Source: Nostoc sp. ATCC 43529 (lineage in GTDB: Bacteria; Cyanobacteriota; Cyanobacteriia; Cyanobacteriales; Nostocaceae). From it: a stretch of 64,000 nt of DNA. Below are positions 53,925 through 62,564 of the stretch, one piece after another (the stretch's first letter is position 1; the number at the start of each line of letters is the position of its first letter). The DNA lies in assembly GCA_003326205.1 (NCBI GenBank), contig LWTK01000039.1, positions 62,001 to 126,000 on the forward strand. Direction: 5' to 3'. A program made the position numbers and the translations under genes. The notes beneath the pieces were generated by a model, which was given only the letters and a program-made list of their open reading frames with translations, did not search any database and was not told where the DNA came from.

Positions 53925-54473
53925 TTAATTATGAGAAACTTCTGTTTTAAGAACGCTAGGAATTGCCTCAAGTATCCGCGTGGCAATTTCTTCAGGTGTT
54001 TCTCGTTCTTCTACGGTGATTTGGAGATCGGCTTGGGAATACAGTCTTTGGCGTTGTTCGAGGAGCGATCGCAACTTTTCTTGAGGATCGACATCTTGCA
54101 GCAGTGGCCTTGTGGTATCCTCCGCTAAACGGCTGTAAATTAGTTCCACTGGCGCATCTAACCACACTATCAAACCGTGGTGTAAGTAACTCCAGTTTTC
54201 TCGCCGCAATACAATGCCGCCACCAGTTGCGATCGTTAACTTTGTAAAAGCACAAACCTGTGACAGGACATCGCTTTCCAACTGGCGAAATACTGCTTCT
54301 CCTTCTTGAGCGAATATCTGATTGATGGATTTGCCTGCTGCTTGAGCAATAACATCATCGGTATCTACAAACCCATAACCCAGCTGCTTTGCTAGTAAGC
54401 GCCCTACTGTCGTCTTACCAACGCCCATCATACCAATTAAGTACAGGTTGACTCCTTGTAAAAAACTGCCCAC
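53925..54473 (-). CDS. aroK: Shikimate kinase
   Basis: A 182-residue P-loop kinase that phosphorylates shikimate on the chorismate pathway. Walker A is LIGMMGVGKTTVGRLLA. The substrate site has FVDTDDVIAQAAGKSINQIF and the adjacent EAVFRQLE, plus ATGGGIVLR. The lid arginine region is STRLAEDTTRPLLQ-like (SRLAEDTTRPLLQD). The first Met in MGSFLQGVNLYLIGMM is a good start. It converges on the broken Uma2 gene. Confidence 0.96.
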   Translation of the reverse strand: MGSFLQGVNLYLIGMMGVGKTTVGRLLAKQLGYGFVDTDDVIAQAAGKSINQIFAQEGEAVFRQLESDVLSQVCAFTKLTIATGGGIVLRRENWSYLHHGLIVWLDAPVELIYSRLAEDTTRPLLQDVDPQEKLRSLLEQRQRLYSQADLQITVEERETPEEIATRILEAIPSVLKTEVSHN

Positions 54474-54730
54474 CAGTTGCTTTGCTCCAATTGTCAGTTA
54501 TCTTAGCTGCTTCGTCAGACTCAGATAAAGCCTGACAAGAGTTTAATTTTAGTACTGAATTGAGATTTTAGAGAATTAGACTGACAAGCGATCGGCATTT
54601 CACAACAGCAAAGCTATTGCACTGTCGCTAGTCACAAAAGTGTAGACGCGTAGCAGGTTGTCGTCAGACATCGCTAATCAACTGATACTTACGATATAAT
54701 TTATCCTTATATGAGCGTTTTTTACATAAC

Positions 54731-55072
54731 ATGTCTCAAATACCAGTAATCTCAGAACATATTGAAATTACTCCAGGGGTGTGTGGAGGTAAACCGCGCA
54801 TTGCTGGACACCGGATTAGAGTGCAAGATATTGTTATTTGGCACGAACAGATGGGGCTTTCCCCTGACGAAATCGTTTATCATTATCCGAGTATCACTTT
54901 AGCTGATGTCTATGCTGCTCTAGCTTATTACCACGATCGTAGAGATGAAATTAGGCAAGAAATTTCAGAAGCAGAAGCTTTTGTTAAAGAAGTACAGTCC
55001 CCAACTCCTTCAATTCTGCAAGAGAAATTAAAGAATCGAAATGACGCAAAAAATTCGATTCCACCTAGATGA
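54731..55072 (+). CDS. DUF433 protein, putative antitoxin of a toxin-antitoxin-like pair
   Basis: A 113-residue protein with the DUF433 core ITPGVCGGKPRIAGHRIRVQDIVIW, then GLSPDEIVYHYPSITLADVYAALAYYHDRRDEI, a small winged-helix-like DNA-binding family found before PIN-like genes. Its last 32 bases overlap the next gene, so the two are translationally linked. Promoter-like TATAAT lies at 54695-54700. It is likely to repress its own operon; that is inference. Confidence 0.85.
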   Translation: MSQIPVISEHIEITPGVCGGKPRIAGHRIRVQDIVIWHEQMGLSPDEIVYHYPSITLADVYAALAYYHDRRDEIRQEISEAEAFVKEVQSPTPSILQEKLKNRNDAKNSIPPR

Positions 55073-55379
55073 GAATGTTAGTAATGCTATAGCAGAAGGC
55101 TTACGTCGCCGCGGTATTGATGTTACGACTACATCAGAAGCAGGACTTATAGGTGCATCAGATGGAGAACAGCTTTATTTTGCAGAGTCTCAGAATCGGG
55201 TAATTTTCACCCACGATGATAATTTTGTAGTACTTCATCAAAATGGTTTGATTATGCACGCAGGAATTACTTACTGCGCTCAGAACCGCCACTCAATTGG
55301 GGAAATATTGAGGAGGCTAACTTTAATCTGGGAAGTTCTTGAGCCAGAAGAAATGAGATATCAACTTGAATTTATCTGA
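55041..55379 (+). CDS. DUF5615 PIN-like protein, putative toxin of the pair
   Basis: A 112-residue protein that starts inside the DUF433 gene. The DUF5615/Mut7-C-like PIN fold is visible: IRFHLDENVSNAIAEGLRRRGIDV with the first acidic cluster, then EAGLIGASDGEQLYFAESQNRVIFTHDDNFVVL with the second. PIN proteins are metal-dependent RNases. Such DUF433-DUF5615 pairs are common in cyanobacteria and are usually called type II toxin-antitoxin systems, although few have been tested. Confidence 0.85.
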   Translation: MTQKIRFHLDENVSNAIAEGLRRRGIDVTTTSEAGLIGASDGEQLYFAESQNRVIFTHDDNFVVLHQNGLIMHAGITYCAQNRHSIGEILRRLTLIWEVLEPEEMRYQLEFI

Positions 55380-56264
55380 AAGGTTTGATTGTTTTGCTCA
55401 AATGTAAGTAGAAGGCAGCTTTGCTGGAGGCAGGAGGCAAAAGCCAGTTTTTATCGGGGTTTTAAATTTTTGTCTTTTACATTTAATTATGTCTACCTAC
55501 TTAAGAGTGCGATCGCACTCCTAATATCATGACATAGATAGGGGTAAGGATTTGAGAAGTTAGACTTTTCCAAAGTTAAAGAGGATCGAGCCTTAACCAA
55601 ATGAGAATGCCAACAAAAGCACACATTAACCAAAATATATTGTTTGAGTTATGCTACTCCACTAAATCATCTGTGTAGCCATACAATAATCTTCCCTAAG
55701 ACAGATGTAGTTTTACAAATCATCTATATTTGGTCTTTTTTGTCAAAGTATAAGTCTTAGCTTCTATAAATTCATCTTCTATTTGAATAAAATCAACTGC
55801 CATTATTACTGTTATTTATGTATTGAAAATAACAAAAAAAAGAAATTAACAATTATTCAGTATAGATAAATAATCAATAATCTCACGAATTTAGTAACTT
55901 TGGTGAGGTGGCTTAACAAATTTTGTTGAGCTATATTTACGTTTAACGGAAATTTACGATAACTTCTTTGAAACTTTATCGAAACAATTTCTGTCTATTC
56001 AATTAATGCGTATTTTCTCTTTGGCGGGCGAATTTCAGTAGATAAAATACTGTGTTTTAATCAGCACAAAGTACTTTATTTAATAATTCAATTATGGCAA
56101 GACATGAACAATTAATAATTAATAACAAAGGTGTAAATAATGACTTATTACTCGTGATTAGCCGAAAAATATTTGCAAAGTGGAAGTTTCGACATAAAAA
56201 CTACTGCATATTTCATTTGAATAAGCCTGAATTAATAAATAGTAGGATGAATGAGGCGTCAACT
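55380..56264. other. AT-rich gap with no accepted gene
   Basis: 55425-55440 has a short run of ggaggcaggaggc heptamers. The rest (to the small gene at 56265) is AT-rich with no hairpin or frame I accept. The longest frame near the end starts at 56094, but its first 57 residues look non-coding. Confidence 0.5.
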
Positions 56265-56459
56265 ATGGCTCGAATTCGTGACGTTGTACAAGAAGCTTTA
56301 GCAACTGGCTATTTGACAGTCGAAGCTGAAGATCAACTCCGACAACTGTTGACTACCCGTTATGACTTGGAAGATTTTAATGCTTTCATGACTTTGCAGG
56401 AAGCTGCCATGACTGGTAAAGTCAAGCAAGAATCCAGAGAGCGGTGTGGTATCAAGTAG
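56265..56459 (+). CDS. Small conserved-type cytosolic protein (64 aa)
   Basis: From ATG at 56265 the protein reads MARIRDVVQEALATGYLTVE and continues through AEDQLRQLLTTRYDLEDFNA. It is a short, mostly helical, soluble protein of the kind found widely in filamentous cyanobacteria; I cannot name the family. The frame opens further upstream at 56094, but that part is Asn/Lys-rich and codon-poor. A gagg lies about ten bases before 56265, which decides the start. ATG at 56247 is a possible alternative. Confidence 0.6.
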   Translation: MARIRDVVQEALATGYLTVEAEDQLRQLLTTRYDLEDFNAFMTLQEAAMTGKVKQESRERCGIK

Positions 56460-56478
56460 AGGCGTAGGTTAATACTTC

Positions 56479-57171
56479 TCATCGCCGGGGGCGTTCATCG
56501 TCATCTTCAGAATCATCTTCAAAAAATCCCCAATCATCATCATCATCTGCTTGGTTTGTAGTTGGCGGTTGATAAGGGGGAATAATCACTCGATAATCGG
56601 CATCGTAAATTGATTCAGTTTTTCCCGCAGCAGTATTTTTCGGCTCACGGTAGCTGTAGGAGTAAACTGAACCAGACCCAGAACTGCTTTTAGGTTGTGA
56701 TTGACGTTCGTAAGTTTTAGATTCTCTAGGCTGTTGAGCTTGAGGATTGGGAGTAGACGCTTCTTCTGGCTTTTCATCAAAGTCCCAATCATCCCCGCTA
56801 CTATTTGTCTCCCAATCATCAAACACATCGTTGGTAGGTTCTTCTTTTTTACTAGCTGGTGGAGGACTGGGACGACTATATGTAGGTTCTTCTCTACGAT
56901 TTGCCTTTGCACGAGTTGAAGTTGCTGTGGGTCTATCAGGAGTTTGGCGTTGTCCTGGGGTAAAGTAATTGGATAATTTAAACAAGGTCGCAATAAATAT
57001 AGATGTAAAAGCACCAGTGACTGTACTGAAGACAACCCACATCGCTAGCGGTAATGGTTGAGTCCGCAGACCTAAAAATACCAGCGATAGGGGAGGTGAC
57101 CAATTCTGAACTAACAACAGCGTTAGTCCTCCCAGTACGGCCACCAATAGAATTAAGCGAATTACAGCCAT
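56479..57171 (-). CDS. LapA-like (DUF1049) membrane protein with acidic tail
   Basis: The N-terminal 90 residues contain two membrane helices (AVIRLILLVAVLGGLTLLL and LPLAMWVVFSTVTGAFTSIF), with QNWSPPLSLVFLGLRTQPLPL between them, a LapA/DUF1049 arrangement. A long low-complexity tail is rich in Ser, Pro, Glu and Asp and ends in DDDDDWGFFEDDSEDDDERP. The frame reaches 57195, but its first eight codons fall in repeat text (tttgccttttgcc), so I start at 57171. Function is unknown; some LapA proteins scaffold lipopolysaccharide assembly. The tail is predicted to be disordered and cytosolic. Confidence 0.75.
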   Translation of the reverse strand: MAVIRLILLVAVLGGLTLLLVQNWSPPLSLVFLGLRTQPLPLAMWVVFSTVTGAFTSIFIATLFKLSNYFTPGQRQTPDRPTATSTRAKANRREEPTYSRPSPPPASKKEEPTNDVFDDWETNSSGDDWDFDEKPEEASTPNPQAQQPRESKTYERQSQPKSSSGSGSVYSYSYREPKNTAAGKTESIYDADYRVIIPPYQPPTTNQADDDDDWGFFEDDSEDDDERPRR

Positions 57172-57404
57172 AACAAAGGCAAAGGTAAAAGGCAAAAGTA
57201 AAAAGTAACTCTATCTTTCTTGTACAACAATTAAAGCAGAAAGCCCAGCAGTAGCAAGGTGACTGTGGCTGTTACCTGGGAGGGAACAGGATAAAGAATA
57301 CACACAGAACTAAAAAATGCAATGCTTAAGCCGACGATATTGGCTTATAATCACTCAGTATTCAGCACTGGCTCAACGCCCCGCTATCGCTAACAGGACT
57401 CAGG

Positions 57405-58010
57405 ATGCCCTCTGGTCGGACGCACGATCGCATTACTCTCTATGCTCTGCCGTTCGTGGCGGGTGTAACTTTCTGGCAAACTCGCAGTAGCAATGCAACT
57501 TTGTTGGTTGCGGGTGGGTTTCTGTTCGGTGGATTGATGTTTGGCCCGGATTTAGATATTTATTCTGTGCAGTACCAACGCTGGGGTTTCTTGCGTTGGA
57601 TATGGTTACCTTATCAAAAAAGTCTCCGCCATCGCTCTTTTTTATCCCACGGGCCGATTATTGGTACAACGCTACGGGTGCTTTATCTGGGATGTTTGCT
57701 AGGTGTTTTGGCAATTTTTGTTTTGGCAATTGCCCAAAAAGTGGGGAATTTTAGTTTTACCTGGCAAGATTTGGGGAAAACTGTCGGGCGATCGCTCCTA
57801 AATTACAATACTGAATATGTCGCCCTTTTCTTGGGTTTAGAACTCGGTGCCATGAGTCATTCTCTCAGCGATTGGGGTGGTTCGGCATACAAGCGGTTTA
57901 AAAAACAGGGGATTCGTGGGTTGCTTCCCAGTGGCAAAATTAAAAAGCGTCAAGTTACAAGTCGCACTAAGCGTCAGTCTAAACCTAGAAATACTAAAAG
58001 CCGCCCTTAA
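57405..58010 (+). CDS. DUF2227 putative metal-binding membrane protein
   Basis: A 201-residue protein with the DUF2227 hallmark MPSGRTHDRITLY at the start (His/Asp metal ligands), LMFGPDLDIYSVQYQRWG, then PYQKSLRHRSFLSHGPIIGT and the C-terminal GAMSHSLSDWG. Three to four membrane helices separate these motifs, and the tail is basic. This is a membrane hydrolase-like fold related to YdjM. No substrate is known. Confidence 0.88.
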   Translation: MPSGRTHDRITLYALPFVAGVTFWQTRSSNATLLVAGGFLFGGLMFGPDLDIYSVQYQRWGFLRWIWLPYQKSLRHRSFLSHGPIIGTTLRVLYLGCLLGVLAIFVLAIAQKVGNFSFTWQDLGKTVGRSLLNYNTEYVALFLGLELGAMSHSLSDWGGSAYKRFKKQGIRGLLPSGKIKKRQVTSRTKRQSKPRNTKSRP

Positions 58011-58096
58011 TCAGTTTTACAATCTAATTGCAAGCATGAAAATTTAAACCGCATATTTAAATATTTATGTCAACAATAATTCTGATAATTTAACTT

Positions 58097-58924
58097 ATGG
58101 AATCAAATCAAAACCATAGTGATACTTTGGCAGCCTTAGAAGAGTTAATAGAGATAGTAGCAAAATTGCGATCGCCTGATGGTGGTTGCCCGTGGGATTT
58201 GGCGCAAACTTCCGAAACGCTGACACCTTATGTAATCGAAGAAGCTTATGAAGTGGTGGACGCGATTAAAAATGGCGATAAAGAAGCGATCGCCGAAGAG
58301 TTGGGCGATTTATTATTACAAGTAGTATTGCAAGCCCAAATTGCCAGCGAATCTGGGCAATTTTCCCTCAAACAAATCACTCAAGGCATTTCCCAAAAAT
58401 TAATTCGCCGCCACCCCCATGTGTTTGGTGATGTGTCAGTGCAAAGTGTGGATGAGGTGCGGCAAAACTGGGAACAAATCAAAGCTGCGGAAAAAGGCGA
58501 ATCTTCTCCAGAAACTCAAAAACTCAGTGCGAAACTCAGTCGTTATGGACGTACCCTTCCCCCATTAACTGCGGCGATGAAGATTTCCCAAAAAGCCGCT
58601 GCTGTGGGGTTTGAATGGGAAAACATTGATGGAGTCTGGGACAAATTCCATGAAGAGTTGGCGGAATTTCAACAGGCTTTAGCAGAGGAAACACCAGCAC
58701 GGCAACAAGCAGAATTAGGTGATTTACTATTTGCAGTAATTCAGCTTGCGCGTTGGCATAACCTTGACCCCAGCGCTGCTTTGCAAGGTACAAATCAGCG
58801 ATTTGTCCAGCGTTTAGAAAAAATGGAGGCAGTTGTTGACCGCCCACTGAGCGATTACAGTTTGGATGAGTTAGAAAAATTGTGGCAACAGGCAAAAATT
58901 CGACTTGCTCAAGAAGGGAGTTGA
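58097..58924 (+). CDS. mazG: Nucleoside triphosphate pyrophosphohydrolase MazG
   Basis: A 275-residue all-alpha NTP pyrophosphohydrolase with two MazG repeats. The first has LRSPDGGCPWDLAQTSETLTPYVIEEAYEVVDAI then EELGDLLLQVVLQAQIA, the ExxED-like metal sites. The second has EELAEFQQALAEETPARQQAELGDLLFAVIQLARW. It removes pyrophosphate from non-canonical NTPs or lowers the pool during stress. The length is normal for the two-domain form. The gene is followed by heptamers and a palindrome. Confidence 0.95.
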   Translation: MESNQNHSDTLAALEELIEIVAKLRSPDGGCPWDLAQTSETLTPYVIEEAYEVVDAIKNGDKEAIAEELGDLLLQVVLQAQIASESGQFSLKQITQGISQKLIRRHPHVFGDVSVQSVDEVRQNWEQIKAAEKGESSPETQKLSAKLSRYGRTLPPLTAAMKISQKAAAVGFEWENIDGVWDKFHEELAEFQQALAEETPARQQAELGDLLFAVIQLARWHNLDPSAALQGTNQRFVQRLEKMEAVVDRPLSDYSLDELEKLWQQAKIRLAQEGS

Positions 58925-59003
58925 GAATAGGGCATTGGGCATGGGGCATGGGGCATGGGGCAATACGTTTCAGATAAGACTAAAACTTTTATCCTCCAAA
59001 CAA

Positions 59004-59034
59004 TGTAGAGACGTTGCATTGCAACGTCTCTACA
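59004..59034. repeat. Perfect palindrome (TGTAGAGACGTTGCA repeat)
   Basis: TGTAGAGACGTTGCA, one base, TGCAACGTCTCTACA: 15 bp perfect arms. This repeat type is very common in cyanobacterial genomes from general knowledge. It lies between the convergent mazG and receptor genes and could terminate transcription either way, though it has no U tract. Confidence 0.75.
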
Positions 59035-59053
59035 GGTCTATGGTTTTACTTCG

Positions 59054-59315
59054 AGGCTTAAAGGTCTAACATTAAGGCTTAAAGGTCTAACATTAAGGCT
59101 TAAAAGTCTAACATTAAGGCTTAAAGGTCTAACATTAAGGCTTAAAAGTCTAACATTAAGGCTTAAAGGTCTAACATTAAGGCTTAAAGGTCTAACATTA
59201 AGGCTTAAAAGTCTAACATTAAGGCTTAAAGGTCTAACATTAAGGCTTAGAGGTTCAACATTAAGGCTTAAAGGTCTAACATTAAGGCTTAAAGGTTCAA
59301 CATTAAGGCTTAAAG
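59054..59315. repeat. 21-bp tandem repeat array (minisatellite)
   Basis: Eleven full units of the type attaaggcttaaaggtctaa-c (59071-59301) are bounded by one partial unit on each side. Units differ only at four or so positions (ggt/agt, tcta/ttca, one a-to-g). There are no spacers, so it is not a CRISPR. On the minus strand the unit reads V-R-P-L-S-L-N, and a 117-codon frame crosses the array, but its start lies in heptamer text (gggcatt/gggcatg), so I do not call a gene. Inverted gggcatg-type heptamers flank it at 58928-58963 and 59361-59401. Confidence 0.9.
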
Positions 59316-59406
59316 CCAAAAACTTCAGCCTCAAAGCCTCAACTGTCGCCTTCAAACTCCTACTGCCTATTCTCCATGCCCAATGCCCCATGCCCCATGC
59401 CCTTCC

Positions 59407-60615
59407 TCAAGACTCTTTGGCATCAAACCACTTATCATACAAAGATTGATAAGTGCCATTTTCTTTGAGATTCAGCAAAGCTCTATTAATTGGTTTGCGG
59501 TAAGGGCTGTCATTGGGTAAAACAATACCGTAACTCTCTTCACGCAAAATACTGCCAACAACCTGTACCTTGCCTTTGCCTTCATTGGCAGCATAAAACA
59601 GAAGTACAGGTGCATCAAATACCACAGCATCAGCTTTTTTAGTCATAAGAGCCTTGTAAGCTTCCTCAATTTTAGGAACTTGTAGAACTGAAATATGATG
59701 TTCTCGCAAGTATGCGGCGGCTGTGCTACCCGCAGTTGTGGCGACTATCTTACCAGGCAAATCGTCGATACTCTTGATATCGCCTTGGAGTTGCTGCACT
59801 GTTAATGATGTGGTAGCGCTGGCTGTAAAGTAGGCAGCGAAAAGCACTCCGATGAACATCCAAACAATACCTACTAAGCGTCCTAATACTCCCTTGGGCA
59901 TTTCATCAGCTTGGGTTGCTAATGTGGCAGCTGCCCACCAACAAGCTTTAAAAATGCCAGGGAAGTATGATTGGGGAACCATTCCTTCTTTATGATTGCG
60001 CTCAGATAACCAAATAATGTGGGCTGCTACGGCAATTAGTAATAGGGCAATACCTATAACCTGCAAGAGGCTAGCGGAAAAAAATAATTGTAAAATATTG
60101 GCGAAGCCAGTGTTGTTGTTTTCTGCATTTCTGACCAGAATTTGTAGCCCACCAGCCAAAATTGGTAATGAAAAGTCAAAATACTGCTGGCGTTCGGCTG
60201 TAATAGAAATAGCTGCAATTCCCAGTTTGGCTTTGTTTTCCTGAATGGCAGCAAGCAGTTCCGACACAGTGGGATATTGGATAAATTTAGACTCTACACC
60301 CATTTTGTTCGCGATGCTACGCCAGAGGTCGATACTGAATCCCGATAGCCGATCTTTGTCTTCTTTATCTTGTATGACAAAGGGTGGTATGGCTCGTGTA
60401 GCTACTAATAACGTTTGTTGGGGTTGTGGTTGTTGGGTGAATCCTGGGGATGCGATTAATAAAAATGCCAGAATTGTACCTACTAATCCTATGCAGGCAT
60501 ACAGTACTAAGGAACGTCTGGTTTGGTTTTTGCGGTTATGTTGCTGAAAATAGGCAATCCGGCTTTTCCTCCCAGCCATCAGTTGGCGAAATCTAGTGGC
60601 GATCGCATTTATCAT
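59407..60615 (-). CDS. GluR0-like ionotropic receptor with an altered pore loop
   Basis: A 402-residue membrane protein. A hydrophobic segment (residues 36-56) is followed by the first half of a periplasmic-binding domain (TLLVATRAIPPFVI to about 165, with the ligand-binding Arg 142 in SITAERQQYFDFS). Next are membrane helix M1 (183-203), a re-entrant pore region (224-241) and M3 (244-266). The second binding half (275-400) has VATTAGSTAAAYL and VFDAPV with Asp 334. This is the GluR0 order. The K+ filter TVGYGD is replaced by TLATQADEMPKG at 231-242. Ion selectivity, or channel activity at all, is therefore open. Simple binding-protein annotation would miss the pore. Confidence 0.85.
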   Translation of the reverse strand: MINAIATRFRQLMAGRKSRIAYFQQHNRKNQTRRSLVLYACIGLVGTILAFLLIASPGFTQQPQPQQTLLVATRAIPPFVIQDKEDKDRLSGFSIDLWRSIANKMGVESKFIQYPTVSELLAAIQENKAKLGIAAISITAERQQYFDFSLPILAGGLQILVRNAENNNTGFANILQLFFSASLLQVIGIALLLIAVAAHIIWLSERNHKEGMVPQSYFPGIFKACWWAAATLATQADEMPKGVLGRLVGIVWMFIGVLFAAYFTASATTSLTVQQLQGDIKSIDDLPGKIVATTAGSTAAAYLREHHISVLQVPKIEEAYKALMTKKADAVVFDAPVLLFYAANEGKGKVQVVGSILREESYGIVLPNDSPYRKPINRALLNLKENGTYQSLYDKWFDAKES

Positions 60616-60792
60616 CAGAGTTATCTAGGGGTTATGTGCTATGTCGTATTTATCATGCCCACCCCATATTAAAAGTTGCGTTATGGCAATTGGTAATTCG
60701 TAATTCGTAATTAAGAAAGCCAGATATGGTCTTTTTTTGACTGTTAACTGTGAACAGTCAACAGTCAACACTAAAGCTAAACTCCAGTCAAA

Positions 60793-62262
60793 CTAGAGTT
60801 TAATGGTAACTGTCTTAACTTCGGTGTATTGCTGCAAGCCATATTCGCCTAGCTCTCGACCAATACCCGATTGCTTGAATCCACCGAAGGGGGCAGCAGC
60901 ATCGAATACGTCGTAGCAGTTTACCCAAACTGTGCCAGCACGAACATTGTTAGCGATCGCATGTGCTTTGGTGATATCCTGAGTCCACACAGCAGCGGCA
61001 AGTCCGTACATTGTGGTATTTGCCCGTTTAATTACTTCGTCGATATCTTTGAATTTGATGATGCTCATCACTGGGCCAAAGATTTCCTCTTGGGCAATCT
61101 TCATTTCATCGCGGACATCGGCAAAGACTGTGGGGGCGATAAAGAAACCCTTGTCACCAACTTGATTGCCACCGCATAGCATTTGGGCACCTTCCCGCAT
61201 CCCAGATTCGATATAGCTCATGACTTTATCGAATTGTTCTTTGTCTACTTGCGGCCCTTGTTCTGTTTTGGTGTCAAAGGGATTACCAACAATGCGTTCT
61301 CTTGCTCTTTCTACACTTTTAGCAACAAATTCGTCGTAGCATTTTTCTTCCACGAATACCCGCGAACCAGCACAGCAGCATTGTCCTTGATTAAAGAATA
61401 ATGCTTCGTGGGAGCCTGCGATCGCTGCGTCCATGTCAGCATCGGCAAACACAATGTTGGGACTCTTACCACCAAGTTCCAAAGTAACCCGTTTGAGGTT
61501 GCTTTTAGCAGCCGCTTCCATAATTAAATGCCCGACTTCAGTGGAACCAGTAAATGCCACTTTGTCAACATCCATGTGACGGGAAATTGCTGCCCCGGCG
61601 GTTGGCCCGTATCCTGATAAAATGTTGACCACACCAGGCGGAAAACCAGCCTCTACAATCAACTCACCCACCCGCAAGGCTGACAAAGGTGTTTGTTCTG
61701 CGGTTTTCATTACTACAGTGTTACCAGTTGCCAAAGCAGGTGCTAGCTTCCAAGCCTGCATTAGCAGTGGGAAATTCCACGGGATAATCTGACCAACCAC
61801 ACCCACGGGTTCGTGGCGAGTGTAGCAGAAGTAAGGGCCGTTAATTGGAATGGTTTTACCTTGAACTTTGTCAGCCCAGCCTGCATAGTAGCGGTAACAA
61901 GCAATGACTAATCCCAAGTCACCCAAAGAATCTTGTAGAGGCTTACCGTTGTCGAGAGTTTCTAGCCGCGCCAACTCATCAATATTTTGTTCAATTAAGT
62001 CAGCTAGCTTGTAAAGTAACTCGCCGCGACGGGTGGCAGAAATTTTTGGCCATTCTCCAGAAGTAAAAGCGGTACGGGCTGCTTGTACTGCTTTATCTAC
62101 ATCTGGGGCGTCTGCTTCTGAGACTTCGCAGATTACCTCACCTGTAGCTGGATTGATTGTTGCAAATCGGCGATCGCTGATACTACTTACCCATTCATTA
62201 TTAATCAGCAGTTGGGTTGGGCCAACTTTGACCTGTTGTCCTGGTACTGTTGCTGTAACCAT
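60793..62262 (-). CDS. Aldehyde dehydrogenase (ALDH1/2-like)
   Basis: A 489-residue NAD(P)-dependent dehydrogenase, close in layout to ALDH1/ALDH2. The catalytic Glu is E262 in LELGGKSPN. The nucleophile is most likely the middle of three cysteines, C296, in [11 protein letters not shown]. The cofactor loop is FTGSTEVG, and the anchor is [18 protein letters not shown] with Asn 163. The C-terminal [24 protein letters not shown] is typical. It oxidises aldehydes to acids in the cytosol; the substrate is unknown. No neighbour suggests a pathway. Confidence 0.95.
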   Translation of the reverse strand: MVTATVPGQQVKVGPTQLLINNEWVSSISDRRFATINPATGEVICEVSEADAPDVDKAVQAARTAFTSGEWPKISATRRGELLYKLADLIEQNIDELARLETLDNGKPLQDSLGDLGLVIACYRYYAGWADKVQGKTIPINGPYFCYTRHEPVGVVGQIIPWNFPLLMQAWKLAPALATGNTVVMKTAEQTPLSALRVGELIVEAGFPPGVVNILSGYGPTAGAAISRHMDVDKVAFTGSTEVGHLIMEAAAKSNLKRVTLELGGKSPNIVFADADMDAAIAGSHEALFFNQGQCCCAGSRVFVEEKCYDEFVAKSVERARERIVGNPFDTKTEQGPQVDKEQFDKVMSYIESGMREGAQMLCGGNQVGDKGFFIAPTVFADVRDEMKIAQEEIFGPVMSIIKFKDIDEVIKRANTTMYGLAAAVWTQDITKAHAIANNVRAGTVWVNCYDVFDAAAPFGGFKQSGIGRELGEYGLQQYTEVKTVTIKL

Positions 62263-62564
62263 CAGGCCTCCTTAAGCTTTGGAAAAATTTGCTTAAATCT
62301 ATTTCTTATGTTTGTTGCTATACAGCTATTCTCTAATTTATTTTATAAAGTCTTTATTTTTGCTTTACAATATTATTTACATTTAAATGTTATACACGTA
62401 TCTGAAAATTAAAATTTCAGATGACAAATAATAGAAAAAATTCTTGGAATAAAGATTTTTCTATCGTTCTGCTGTGTTCTATCAATGGCTAGTTTTAGTT
62501 GTTTATTATTTTTCAGCAATGACAAACTTAACTTAATTGAGAATTTATTGGGGGAATACGCTAG
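62263..62564. other. Leader between the divergent dehydrogenase and repeat-protein genes
   Basis: 302 AT-rich bases. ATCTGAAA at 62400 pairs with TTTCAGAT ending at 62422 across a 7-base gap, a possible operator or weak hairpin. Promoters for both genes must lie here; I cannot place them. Confidence 0.4.

Noticed and set aside
56094..56264. N-terminal extension of the small protein at 56265
   Set aside because: Asn/Lys-rich, non-conserved-looking text; a better ribosome site precedes 56265.
59054..59315. Possible CRISPR array
   Set aside because: The 21-bp units are directly adjacent with no unique spacers, and no cas genes are present.
59038..59391. 117-codon minus-strand frame of seven-residue repeats (LSLNVRP type)
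   Set aside because: It is an automatic result of a 21-bp unit without a stop codon. Its start and N-terminus come from gggcatg-type heptamers, there is no ribosome site, and the repeats are in a convergent intergenic gap.
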